Below are positions 7,889 to 13,948 of a stretch of 18,536 bases of DNA, in pieces. Where the stretch lies: positions 1 through 18,536 of the forward strand of contig JAOZPP010000071.1 of assembly GCA_029932675.1 (NCBI GenBank), read 5' to 3'. The position numbers and the translations under genes were made by a program. The notes beneath the pieces were generated by a model. It saw only the letters and a list, made by a program, of their open reading frames with translations. It searched no databases and had not been told where the DNA came from. How positions within the stretch are numbered: position 1 is the stretch's first letter; each line of letters begins with the position of its first letter. This DNA is from a bacterium (GTDB lineage: Bacteria; SM23-81; DAOVCL01).

Positions 7889-7987
7889 TTATTCGTAGAG
7901 GATAGCATCCCCATCTGGATCCGGTGGAGGCGGAGGCGGAAACCCTGGTTTGATGATCGCCGGCCCCTTATTGCACCACATAGCCAT
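7889..7987 (-). CDS. Small peptide precursor A (putative RiPP substrate, 32 aa)
   Basis: A 32-residue peptide gene, reading MAMWCNKG, then PAIIKPGF, then six prolines, then DPDGDAILYE and TAA. It has a near-perfect ribosome site (AAAGGAGGTGA) 7 nt before ATG. The strong evidence is the sister gene at 7717-7613: identical first eight residues, the same ribosome-site block at the same distance, a proline-rich middle and the same acidic DPDG tail, while the middle differs. That is the pattern of paired precursor peptides, with conserved recognition regions and variable core. It lies just upstream of a PqqD-radical SAM-SPASM/ATP-grasp cluster. I do not recognise the peptide family. Which residues are modified, and whether the conserved N terminus is a leader, cannot be told. 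Confidence 0.82.
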   Translation of the reverse strand: MAMWCNKGPAIIKPGFPPPPPPDPDGDAILYE

Positions 7988-8014
7988 TCCCTTTCACCTC
8001 CTTTCGTTCTATCC

Positions 8015-8045
8015 CCAGCCGCTGACCATTTCAACGGCTGGTCAG
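8015..8045 (-). other. Overlapping alternative hairpins before the first peptide gene
   Basis: CCAGCCG/CGGCTGG (8015-8021, 8035-8041) and CTGACC/GGTCAG (8022-8027, 8040-8045) share bases and cannot form together. They lie between the DUF92 stop and the peptide ribosome site. No T-run follows, so they are not a normal terminator. TTGAAA-N17-TAGAAC in the same stretch is a weak promoter candidate. Confidence 0.35.
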
Positions 8046-8058
8046 GGTTCAAATGACC

Positions 8059-8781
8059 TTATTCCGGGGTGAGCCAAAGAATCCCTCCCAAGAGGGCGAA
8101 GCCGCCGCCGAGGGAGGTGTTCAACAGATTTAATAATTCGTGCTTAACCCTAATGCTCGGAGGAATAATCTCCGCTAAATAGCTTTCCATCATACTGCCC
8201 AAAAGGGCAGCAAAACAAAGGGGAAGAACGAGCCTTAGGTTTACTAATCTTAGCGCGTAAGCCAAAGAAATAAGAGATGAACCAGCCACAAAACCTGCTG
8301 TCGTCCCCTCCAAAGAGACAGCTCCTGCGGTGCCTGGGTTTACCCTGTGAAAGTTTTTGATGAGGTAACTCCTTCTCCCCCAAAGGTTTCCCAGTTCTGT
8401 GGAGGAGGTATCACAGAGGGCAGTGGCCCAAGCCCCAATATAGCCCAATGTAAAAAGCTTTGAGTCTAACCAAACCATCGGAAGGGTAAACAGCAACGGC
8501 ACTAAACCATTGGCTAAAACCTCTCGTGGCCCCCTTGTCCCTCCCCTTTGCTGGGCCACTTGCCGGTTTCTCTTCCTTTCATAGCCCAAATGGGTAAAAA
8601 GGCTGGCCAGAGTAAAAAAGCCAATGGGGATGAGGTACCCCCGCCATCCTAAGGCGAGGAAGATCCAAAACCCCATTAGAGCCATTACTACTGCCCCCTT
8701 AAGGGATAAGGCCCTGACCCTCACAGTTAAACCGAGGAGCAATCCATTGAAAAAGAGCGCCTCCCAGAAGTTACCCGCCAA
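8059..8781 (-). CDS. DUF92/TMEM19-family integral membrane protein
   Basis: A 240-residue polytopic membrane protein of the DUF92 family, which includes the plant prenyl/phytyl-phosphate kinase VTE6. Family signatures are visible: TRGPREVLANG (82-92), the long motif around Asp124 (GAWATALCDTSSTELG) and VNPGTAGAVSLEGTTAG (147-163). About six hydrophobic segments span the chain. By analogy it may phosphorylate an isoprenoid alcohol phosphate; this is inference, as bacterial members are largely uncharacterised. The start is TTG at 8781 after GAGGGGAAG; the first in-frame ATG is 32 codons further in, past conserved sequence. It lies 71 nt upstream of the first small peptide gene. Whether it belongs functionally to the peptide cluster is unclear. 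Confidence 0.85.
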   Translation of the reverse strand: MAGNFWEALFFNGLLLGLTVRVRALSLKGAVVMALMGFWIFLALGWRGYLIPIGFFTLASLFTHLGYERKRNRQVAQQRGGTRGPREVLANGLVPLLFTLPMVWLDSKLFTLGYIGAWATALCDTSSTELGNLWGRRSYLIKNFHRVNPGTAGAVSLEGTTAGFVAGSSLISLAYALRLVNLRLVLPLCFAALLGSMMESYLAEIIPPSIRVKHELLNLLNTSLGGGFALLGGILWLTPE

Positions 8782-8813
8782 TTCTTCCCCTCAAGGGATC
8801 TACTGGTGCAGAA

Positions 8814-8848
8814 GTAAAAAAGCCCCCACACCAGCCTATATGGGGGCT
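8814..8848 (-). terminator. Strong intrinsic terminator upstream of the DUF92 gene
   Basis: AGCCCCC / GGGGGCT (8848-8842 and 8827-8821, minus strand) is followed at once by T6. It sits about 33 nt before the DUF92 start, so the gene depends on readthrough or on another promoter. Confidence 0.8.
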
Positions 8849-8952
8849 ATCTTTCCTCACATATTCCCTACCAACAACATTTGGGGTTAAGAAGGATAAT
8901 ACAATCATCAGCACCTCTGAGGACAATGACGTTCTCTTAAGAATGCAAGTCG
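8814..8952 (-). ncRNA. Predicted short transcript or attenuated leader
   Basis: The interval from the predicted start (about 8952) to the terminator T-run would give an RNA of about 140 nt. I recognise no riboswitch or known small-RNA class in it. A 44-codon frame begins at ATG 8908 after AGAGGTG and overlaps the terminator, so a leader peptide controlling readthrough into the DUF92 gene is one possibility; a stand-alone small RNA is another. Confidence 0.3.
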
Positions 8953-8958
8953 AAAGTC

Positions 8959-8987
8959 AATATATATAGCATCTCACCACTTGTCAA
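8959..8987 (-). promoter_or_regulatory. Strong sigma-70-type promoter
   Basis: TTGACA (8987-8982), 17 nt, TATATT (8964-8959): the best -35/-10 match in the window. It directs transcription towards the DUF92 gene, but a strong terminator intervenes. Confidence 0.65.
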
Positions 8988-9009
8988 CTCCAAAAATCAG
9001 CGGTGCCCC

Positions 9010-9042
9010 AAAAAATTTTAGTCCCGGGGATAGAGTCCCCGG
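9010..9042 (-). terminator. Weak intrinsic terminator after the redox operon
   Basis: CCGGGGA-CTCTA-TCCCCGG (9042-9024) is a perfect 7-bp hairpin. On the minus strand a T6 run follows about 8 nt later (9015-9010), which is further than ideal. Confidence 0.5.
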
Positions 9043-9146
9043 CGGATGTTGGCCTCCTCAACAATAGAAGTTTCTATGCCATCACCTGTTTTCCTTCCTT
9101 TTTTACATGGTCCCCCAAGCCGATTACGAATTGACAATCGCTTTCC

Positions 9147-9254
9147 TCAGACCTCACCGTTCCTAAATTGATAGGCCCTCTCACAACCGACCCCAATCAA
9201 GCTCAGGGTAATAACGATGAGGAAAACCCTGAAAATAGCCTTCATATCACTCAT
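9147..9254 (-). CDS. Possible tiny lipoprotein (short ORF)
   Basis: A 35-residue frame (or 32 from ATG 9245) with a hydrophobic stretch and a good lipobox (LSLIGVGC), so a small lipoprotein is possible. The ribosome site is weak. It ends in TGA (9149-9147), but the same frame stays open for 42 further codons to TAA at 9018, with two lysine/arginine-rich stretches. No convincing SECIS hairpin follows, so readthrough is speculative. It lies 122 nt after the CcdA-like gene, perhaps as the last gene of that operon. I do not recognise the sequence. It and the next few features are all I see in the 527-bp stretch 8850-9376. Confidence 0.3.
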   Translation of the reverse strand: MSDMKAIFRVFLIVITLSLIGVGCERAYQFRNGEV

Positions 9255-9376
9255 TTTCTGAGTTTTGTTAAAGGCTTCCCCAACAAGGAGAGCAAGCTGG
9301 GTGGGCAGGAATGTAGGGGGGCGAAAACCCCTCTAGAGAACTTGCCGAACACAGGGAGCTATGTCCATCAGGTTCC

Positions 9377-10927
9377 CTAATGAGATATGTAATAGATTAG
9401 GATGCCAGCCAAACAGAGGAACATTATCCCCATCCCCAGCTTTACCCCCTTCCCCTTGCTTTTCCAGAACTCGGTCAACCTCTCTGAGGTCATCCCTTTA
9501 TAGGCGAGAAGGAAGATGACCACCAGGGGGAGGATAAAGCAGAGGTTATAGAAGAAGAGATAGAAGAGGGCCTTGGCCTTCAGGGCAGGCACTTTGGTGA
9601 CGAATATGATGGTGGGTAGATAGACCTGGCCAGTGCAGGCGAACTCCAGTATGGAGATAAAAAATCCAGTAACTAAGGCAGCAAGGACATAGTTTTTCGC
9701 GCGGGAACGGGTGCGCACCGCCTGGTGGACCCTTTTATGGAGAAAGTCAGGGAGCTTTAATATAGACTCCTCATATTCGCCCCCCCGGTATTTAGCATAG
9801 TCATAAAAGCTTAAAACTGCTAAGACTATGGCTCCCCCAGCGGTGAGCATATAGACTATCCGGGCCACATAGGGCATAAAGCTCAGGGATTGAACGAACT
9901 TCAGCAACCCCAGCCCCACCAAAAAGTAGGTTATGAACACGGCCAGGGTAAAGGCGGACCCCACGGCGAGGAGTTCCTTCCCCTTGCGGCCTACAAATGC
10001 TAAGTAGGAGATGAAGAAGACTATAGTGACAAAGGCACAGGGGTTTACCCCGTCTAAGAGGCCAGCGGAGATGACTGTGGTTATCTCTAATCCCTTAAAC
10101 CTGCTGATTATTTTCTTCTCCGCTTTCTGCAACTCCTCGCGGGCTAACTCCCAGGGGGGAGATGTCCCAGTAGCATTGTATTTTTCTATGAGTTTCTCTA
10201 AGTTTTTATCATTTACTTCCTTGCCCAATAGGTAATCTCTTCCAATAAAGGCTTCTGGGGTGGACATCCTTTGGGGCTCAGGGACATTGTATATCTCCCC
10301 TAAGGCCTCAGCCAACTTCTTGCTCTCTGGATCCAGGATGTTATACTTTCTCACCACCAGATTGGGATATTTAGCTCTTAGAAACTTCATTTGATACTCG
10401 GCCCTATCACACTCCTTACAGCCGAACTTATAGAAATAGGCCAGATAGACCTGTCTCTCTTCCTCAACTGGTGGGGATTTCGCCCCCTCGTCTTCCCCCC
10501 AGAGGGGCTTAGATGTATAGACCCCGCCCTTAGTAAGTTCTAAATGAGGGAAAGGGACTCCAGTGGGAGAATATAGGGAAAGCACCTCTTCCAGTTTCTC
10601 CTCTACCTCCTTGTTGCTGAGGAGGAAATCTCCAATGACAAAGACCGGAATTCCATTGTCCTCTTTTTTATAAGCTTCTTCCATATTGAGCAACACCTGA
10701 TAGTTGTCCGGGTTATTAATCTCAAAGTATCGCCACTGTAGCCTGTCCCCATAGGTGGACTCAATCTTAGGCAAGAAATCTTCGATGATGTGGTGACAGT
10801 CCTCACAATCCCGACCGTAGAAGACATAGATGGAAAGCTCCCTTTCTCCCCCGTTAATCCCGGAGACTTCTCCAGAAACCATAAAAGAGAAGATAAATAG
10901 AAGCGAGATAATCTGTTTTATTCTCAA
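9377..10927 (-). CDS. Thioredoxin-like/CcdA (DsbD-type) thiol-disulfide membrane protein
   Basis: About 516 residues. A signal peptide/anchor is followed by two thioredoxin-like domains outside the membrane with active sites FYGRDCEDC (Cys41/Cys44) and FYKFGCKEC (Cys170/Cys173). A multi-span CcdA/DsbD-like domain comes next, with the conserved paired cysteines in GVNPCAF (Cys297) and EFACTGQVYLPT (Cys431). Such proteins carry reducing equivalents from cytoplasmic thioredoxin across the membrane to exported thiol proteins. Lying 15 nt after the selenocysteine lipoprotein gene, it probably keeps that protein reduced (inference). The start is likely TTG at 10927, right after GGGAGGGGGA; an in-frame TTG at 10939 lacks a ribosome site. 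The domain order, two thioredoxins before the membrane part, differs from classical DsbD, whose thioredoxin domain is C-terminal. Confidence 0.88.
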   Translation of the reverse strand: MRIKQIISLLFIFSFMVSGEVSGINGGERELSIYVFYGRDCEDCHHIIEDFLPKIESTYGDRLQWRYFEINNPDNYQVLLNMEEAYKKEDNGIPVFVIGDFLLSNKEVEEKLEEVLSLYSPTGVPFPHLELTKGGVYTSKPLWGEDEGAKSPPVEEERQVYLAYFYKFGCKECDRAEYQMKFLRAKYPNLVVRKYNILDPESKKLAEALGEIYNVPEPQRMSTPEAFIGRDYLLGKEVNDKNLEKLIEKYNATGTSPPWELAREELQKAEKKIISRFKGLEITTVISAGLLDGVNPCAFVTIVFFISYLAFVGRKGKELLAVGSAFTLAVFITYFLVGLGLLKFVQSLSFMPYVARIVYMLTAGGAIVLAVLSFYDYAKYRGGEYEESILKLPDFLHKRVHQAVRTRSRAKNYVLAALVTGFFISILEFACTGQVYLPTIIFVTKVPALKAKALFYLFFYNLCFILPLVVIFLLAYKGMTSERLTEFWKSKGKGVKLGMGIMFLCLAGILIYYISH

Positions 10928-10942
10928 TCCCCCTCCCAATCT

Positions 10943-11947
10943 TTAACGATCCATTTCCTTGGCCCTTTTTCGGCCAGAGATCTTTTGTTTCTCCTTATAC
11001 TCACGCAGCAACTTTAAAATATCAGGATCACCTTTGATCTTCTCATCCAGGAGGCAAGAACGGGATTCGATGGAATGCAGCCTCCCTTGAGGGTCCAAGG
11101 AGAGGATTAGATCCCCCGCATAATAGCTTTTTGAACCCACAACGGCCAGATAAGTCCTCCCCACCTTCTTCGGTTCTCCTTCAACCGATCCCACTCTCCC
11201 TCCAATTATCAGGTCAATTCCCTCCACTTTCTTGGCCAATTCCTGAGATTGGCTCCGCTCCAAATCGGTGAGCATGATCACCAGATCACATCTTCCCCTC
11301 AGCTTGTTTACCATATGGCGAGCTGTCTCGAGAGGATCGTCCACCACCAAGGGTCTATCCTCCCCTTGGGGTTTGATCCGTTCGATTGGTTCGGGGCTAG
11401 CCACCCCAAATATCCCCACCTTGAGTCCACCATATCCAATACCCAGGAAGCTCTTCCCCCCATACCTCTTCACTATGTAAGGCCGGGCAAAATGCGACCT
11501 CGTATCCTTATACCTGATGTTGGCTGAAACAAAGGGGAGTTTGTACTTATCCTGCAAGTCCTTGAGAAATCTCTCCCCCAAAAAGAAGTCCCAGCCGGCC
11601 ACATTTATGGCATCATATCCCAAGAGGGACATTCCTTGAGCCATATAATCTGCCTTCAGCTTGCTGGTCCTTGCCCCATAACAGAGAAATTGCCCTGCAT
11701 CGAGGATCAGCAGGTATGCATCCTCAGCCCTGTTATCCTTTATATATGTGGCTCGCCGAGCCAGCCCGCCATAATCATGGCGATGTCCTCAGGTTGGACA
11801 GGGCTCAAGATAGCCCCACATATTCCCCGAGTAAATAATCTGGACCTTCTCTTTTACCTCCTCCCCTGTGCTACAAGCAGAGAGGAGGCCCAAGGCCAAA
11901 AACAGAAGAAAGAGGCCGAAATATCCTTTTTTGGCATCCGAGATCAT
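10943..11947 (-). CDS. UshA-like lipoprotein with in-frame UGA (putative selenoprotein)
   Basis: A 334-residue paralogue of the protein at 13639-12599, again readable only through one TGA (11791-11789, residue 53). ATG 11947 overlaps the arsR stop (ATGA) and begins a lipoprotein signal peptide with lipobox LLSAC (lipidated Cys25). The order is IIYSGNMWGYLEPC, then P-T-U-G, then GGLARRATYI, LLILDAGQF, LLGYDAINVAGWDF, IGYGGLKVGIFGVASPEP and EGIDLIIGG. The UGA lies 2 residues after the Cys50 of an LEPC motif, giving a Cys-x2-Sec arrangement. A SECIS-like hairpin follows. AGWD replaces the NHE metal ligands of true 5'-nucleotidases, so the domain may have a redox or binding role rather than phosphatase activity (inference). 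The downstream CcdA/DsbD-like gene is a plausible electron donor. A double nonsense mutation is the less likely alternative. Confidence 0.85.
11749..11763 (-). promoter_or_regulatory. SECIS-like hairpin, second selenoprotein gene
   Basis: TGGCTC-GGC-GAGCCA forms a perfect 6-bp stem with a GGC loop, starting 25 nt after the UGA (loop at 32 nt). Relative to the paralogue, a U-A pair replaces a C-G pair, so the stem is conserved by compensation. A second hairpin, CGCCAT-GATT-ATGGCG (11782-11767), lies closer to the UGA. Confidence 0.65.
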
Positions 11948-12309
11948 AGTATTCTTCTCCCTTCCAGATGTTTGCACCTTTCTGTAGCATTGGAGTTCAA
12001 ACACTTCCTCACCCTCCTCAAATCCTCTTTAATTACCTTCTCCCCCCCTGTCCAGTCCTTAATTGCCGGGGAAAGGACCCCTAAGTAGGTATTATCCTCC
12101 AAGGAGTAGAAGACCCATTTGCCCACTTTTCTGTCCTTAACCAGATCTGCCTGCCTTAATATACGCAATTGATGGGAGATATTTGACTGGGAAACCCCAA
12201 GGATGTTCTCCAGTTCACAGACACACAGCTCACCTTCCATAAGCGCTCTTACTATCCTCAACCTGGTGGGGTCGGAAAGGGTTTTAAAGATCTCGATCAA
12301 ATCCCTCAT
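11944..12309 (-). CDS. ArsR/SmtB-family metalloid-responsive repressor
   Basis: A 121-residue winged-helix repressor. FKTLSDPTRLRIVRAL (8-23) is the classic ArsR N-terminal helix pair, followed by the recognition helix VSQSNISHQLRILRQADLV and wing RKVGKWVFYSL. The ELCVCEL segment (Cys29, Cys31) matches the As(III)/Sb(III)/metal site of ArsR proteins (ELCVCDLC in Escherichia coli), but the third cysteine is Glu33 here. Two more cysteines (103, 112) in the tail could complete a site. The protein should bind the palindrome at 12401-12420 and release it on ligand binding. Its stop overlaps the ATG of the downstream selenoprotein-like gene (ATGA), which ties the redox pair to this sensor. The inducer cannot be told from sequence. 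Confidence 0.92.
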   Translation of the reverse strand: MRDLIEIFKTLSDPTRLRIVRALMEGELCVCELENILGVSQSNISHQLRILRQADLVKDRKVGKWVFYSLEDNTYLGVLSPAIKDWTGGEKVIKEDLRRVRKCLNSNATERCKHLEGRRIL

Positions 12310-12400
12310 CTTAACAGATCTCTGTTTGAGGCTCCGAGGGGTACCTACTCAATTACTCTCCCCTGGGGGACCTTTATAAGTATCCAATTTTGAATGCAAA

Positions 12401-12420
12401 TATTTGAATACATTCATATA
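12401..12420. promoter_or_regulatory. ArsR/SmtB-type operator
   Basis: TATTTGAATACATTCATATA is a 20-bp dyad with a single mismatched pair (TGAAT-AC-ATTCA core). It resembles the AT-rich TGAA...TTCA operators of ArsR/SmtB repressors and covers the predicted transcription start just after the -10 box. Autoregulation by the gene at 12309-11944 is the simplest reading. Confidence 0.65.
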
Positions 12421-12448
12421 ATTTAACCATCTAAACGGAGCTTGTCAA
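12420..12448 (-). promoter_or_regulatory. Promoter of the arsR-selenoprotein operon
   Basis: TTGACA (12448-12443), 17 nt, TAAATT (12425-12420). It lies about 110 nt before the arsR-type gene and abuts a palindrome suited to an ArsR-family repressor. Confidence 0.65.
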
Positions 12449-12560
12449 GAAAAATCAAGGGTGAGTATTTAGAATGCCTCGATTTTTATTTCTATCAACA
12501 CTTCGCGGCTTGTTCTCCCGGTGGTGTGGATGATTTAGGGCACAAGGATCTTTTGCTCAA

Positions 12561-12595
12561 CCGCAAAAAGGAAAAGGCCTCCCTTACCGGAGGCC
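12561..12595 (-). terminator. Intrinsic terminator after the first selenoprotein gene
   Basis: GGCCTCC / GGAGGCC (12595-12589 and 12582-12576) with a 6-nt loop is followed on the minus strand by TTTTCCTTTTT. It begins 4 nt after the stop codon and separates this gene from the ArsR unit. Confidence 0.88.
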
Positions 12596-12598
12596 CTC

Positions 12599-13639
12599 TT
12601 ACTTCCTCTTAATCACCCCGCCCTTATCTCTGCGGGGAAGTTTCTTCGGTGGTGGGGAAGGGGCCTTCTTTTTCCTCCCTTGTTCCCTCTTCGCCCTCCT
12701 CCTTACTTCTTCCTTGTACTCCTTAACAAGCTGCGCTATCCGTTTATCATCAGAGAATTTGTTGTCCAAAAGCACCAGGGAGCCGTTTGAGCTACTCACC
12801 CCTCCCTGGGGGTTGAGACGGAGGTCGAGCAAACCAACATTTTTACCCCGAGAGCCTGGTTGCACAATAAGGGTGTGATTGACCTGTAAGGGATTCCCCC
12901 GTTTGCCCCCCCCTCCCCCAATGATCAAATCAATTCCCTCCACCTTTTGGGCCAACTCCTTCAACCCTTGCATATCCATTTGGGCCAGAGCCACTACCAA
13001 ATTGCACTTTCCCCTTAGCTTGCGTACCACCCTCTTCGCCTCTTCCACAGGGTCTTTAACTACTATTTTTCTGTCTCGCCAATCAGTAGGCTTGGGGGAG
13101 AAGACCTTAGAGAGGCCAAATATTCCTACCTTTATCCCCCCATACCCAAAGCCCAAGAAGCCATTGCCTCCCACCCTCCTGATCAAAAACCGATGAGCAA
13201 AAGGGCGGTTGGTATCCCCATAGTAGATATTCGCTGAGACAAAGGGAAGTCTATATTTATCCTTAAGCTGGGCCAAGAACCGCTCCCCAAACCCGAAGTC
13301 GGAACTCCCTAAATTCAAGGCATCATAGCTGAGAACCGAGAGCATCTTGGCCAGATATTCTGATTTCAGTTTAGCGCCTTTGCCCCTCCCCGCGAAGTTG
13401 TTCCCAGCGTCTAAGAGCAGGGGGAGATACCTTGGAAGACTCTTCTCTTTGATGAAACTGGCCCGCCGGGCCAGACCGCCTGTGCGGTTACAGCCTCACC
13501 CAGAGGGAACCAGGTTGGAGAGGGTGTTCCCCGTGTAGATGATTCGTAGGCTATCCCCTTCTCCCCAGGCGGAAGTAGTAAAAAACAGGAAAAGGATAAA
13601 AATTATTAAGGGCAAAAGCCCGGCCTTCAACCTTGACAT
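12599..13639 (-). CDS. Exported UshA-like protein with in-frame UGA (putative selenoprotein)
   Basis: Read through one TGA (13498-13496), this is a 346-residue protein of the UshA-like metallophosphatase/5'-nucleotidase family. ATG 13639 sits 7 nt after GGAGG and begins a signal peptide (hydrophobic 8-20, likely cleavage after TTSAWG). Family landmarks run in one frame on both sides of the TGA: IIYTGNT before it; GGLARRASFI, LLLDAGNNF, LSYDALNLGSSDF, FGYGGIKVGIFGL and EGIDLIIGGG after it. The TGA codon (residue 48, context PSG-U-GC) falls where related proteins carry the cysteines of an EPCGC motif. A SECIS-like hairpin starts 21 nt after it. The NHE metal-ligand motif of true phosphatases is replaced by SSD, so phosphatase activity is doubtful. 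The C terminus is strongly Lys/Arg-rich. Without recoding, translation would stop after 47 residues. A nonsense mutation is the alternative, but the paralogue has TGA at the same site. Confidence 0.82.
13458..13474 (-). promoter_or_regulatory. SECIS-like hairpin, first selenoprotein gene
   Basis: CTGGCCC-GGC-GGGCCAG forms a perfect 7-bp stem with a 3-nt loop starting in G. The loop begins 29 nt after the UGA, within the usual 16-37 nt window for bacterial SECIS elements. The paralogue has the same loop and a compensated stem. Confidence 0.65.
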
Positions 13640-13678
13640 AGCTAACCTCCCTTAAGGAGATGCTATCTTCTTAGGCGA

Positions 13679-13707
13679 AATTTAAGTCGAAACCCCCCCT
13701 CTGTCAA
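13679..13707 (-). promoter_or_regulatory. Putative promoter of the first selenoprotein gene
   Basis: TTGACA (13707-13702), 17 nt, then TAAATT (13684-13679), about 40 nt before the ATG. The leader contains CTCCTTAAGGGAG, in which CTCC could pair with the ribosome-site GGAG, so some translational control is possible. Confidence 0.6.
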
Positions 13708-13866
13708 GCAGATTTTTCTTTGAGCCCGGATGGAGGAACAGGGTGATTTAGGAAGAGGTGGCTGCAAAGATACCTTCTCTCGGATAGGGGGACTACTCAC
13801 CCAAGCCAATAGGGCAGGCGGATCGGGCCATGGCAACGGTAAAGACGAAGTTCTGGGAGATAATAA

Positions 13867-13898
13867 AGAGGGGATGTCCTTGAGCGAACATCCCCTCT
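13867..13898 (-). terminator. Intrinsic terminator after the GcvH-like gene
   Basis: A perfect 11-bp stem (AGAGGGGATGT / ACATCCCCTCT, 13867-13877 and 13888-13898) with a 10-nt loop lies about 50 nt after the stop of the cysteine-rich gene. On the minus strand it is followed by TTATTA. The 309-bp gap 13640-13948 holds this terminator and the promoter of the next gene; I see no gene in it. Confidence 0.75.
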
Positions 13899-13948
13899 CT
13901 CTTGGTTTAATGGCTTATGAGCTCACAAGAAAACTCTTGTCTTCCTAA

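Noticed and set aside
7613-7987. CRISPR or tandem-repeat array suggested by the repeated blocks
   Set aside because: There are only two copies, and the repeated blocks coincide with ribosome sites and the first codons of two peptide genes.
9306-9336. GGGG/CCCC hairpin just downstream of the CcdA-like gene on the minus strand
   Set aside because: The stem is short and not followed by a T-run; the element at 9042-9010 is a better terminator candidate.
12599-13345. Independent short genes on either side of the TGA in the UshA-like genes
   Set aside because: The downstream methionines (13345 and 11644) lie inside conserved family sequence, have no ribosome sites and lack a signal peptide, while the upstream parts would be 47- and 52-residue stubs.
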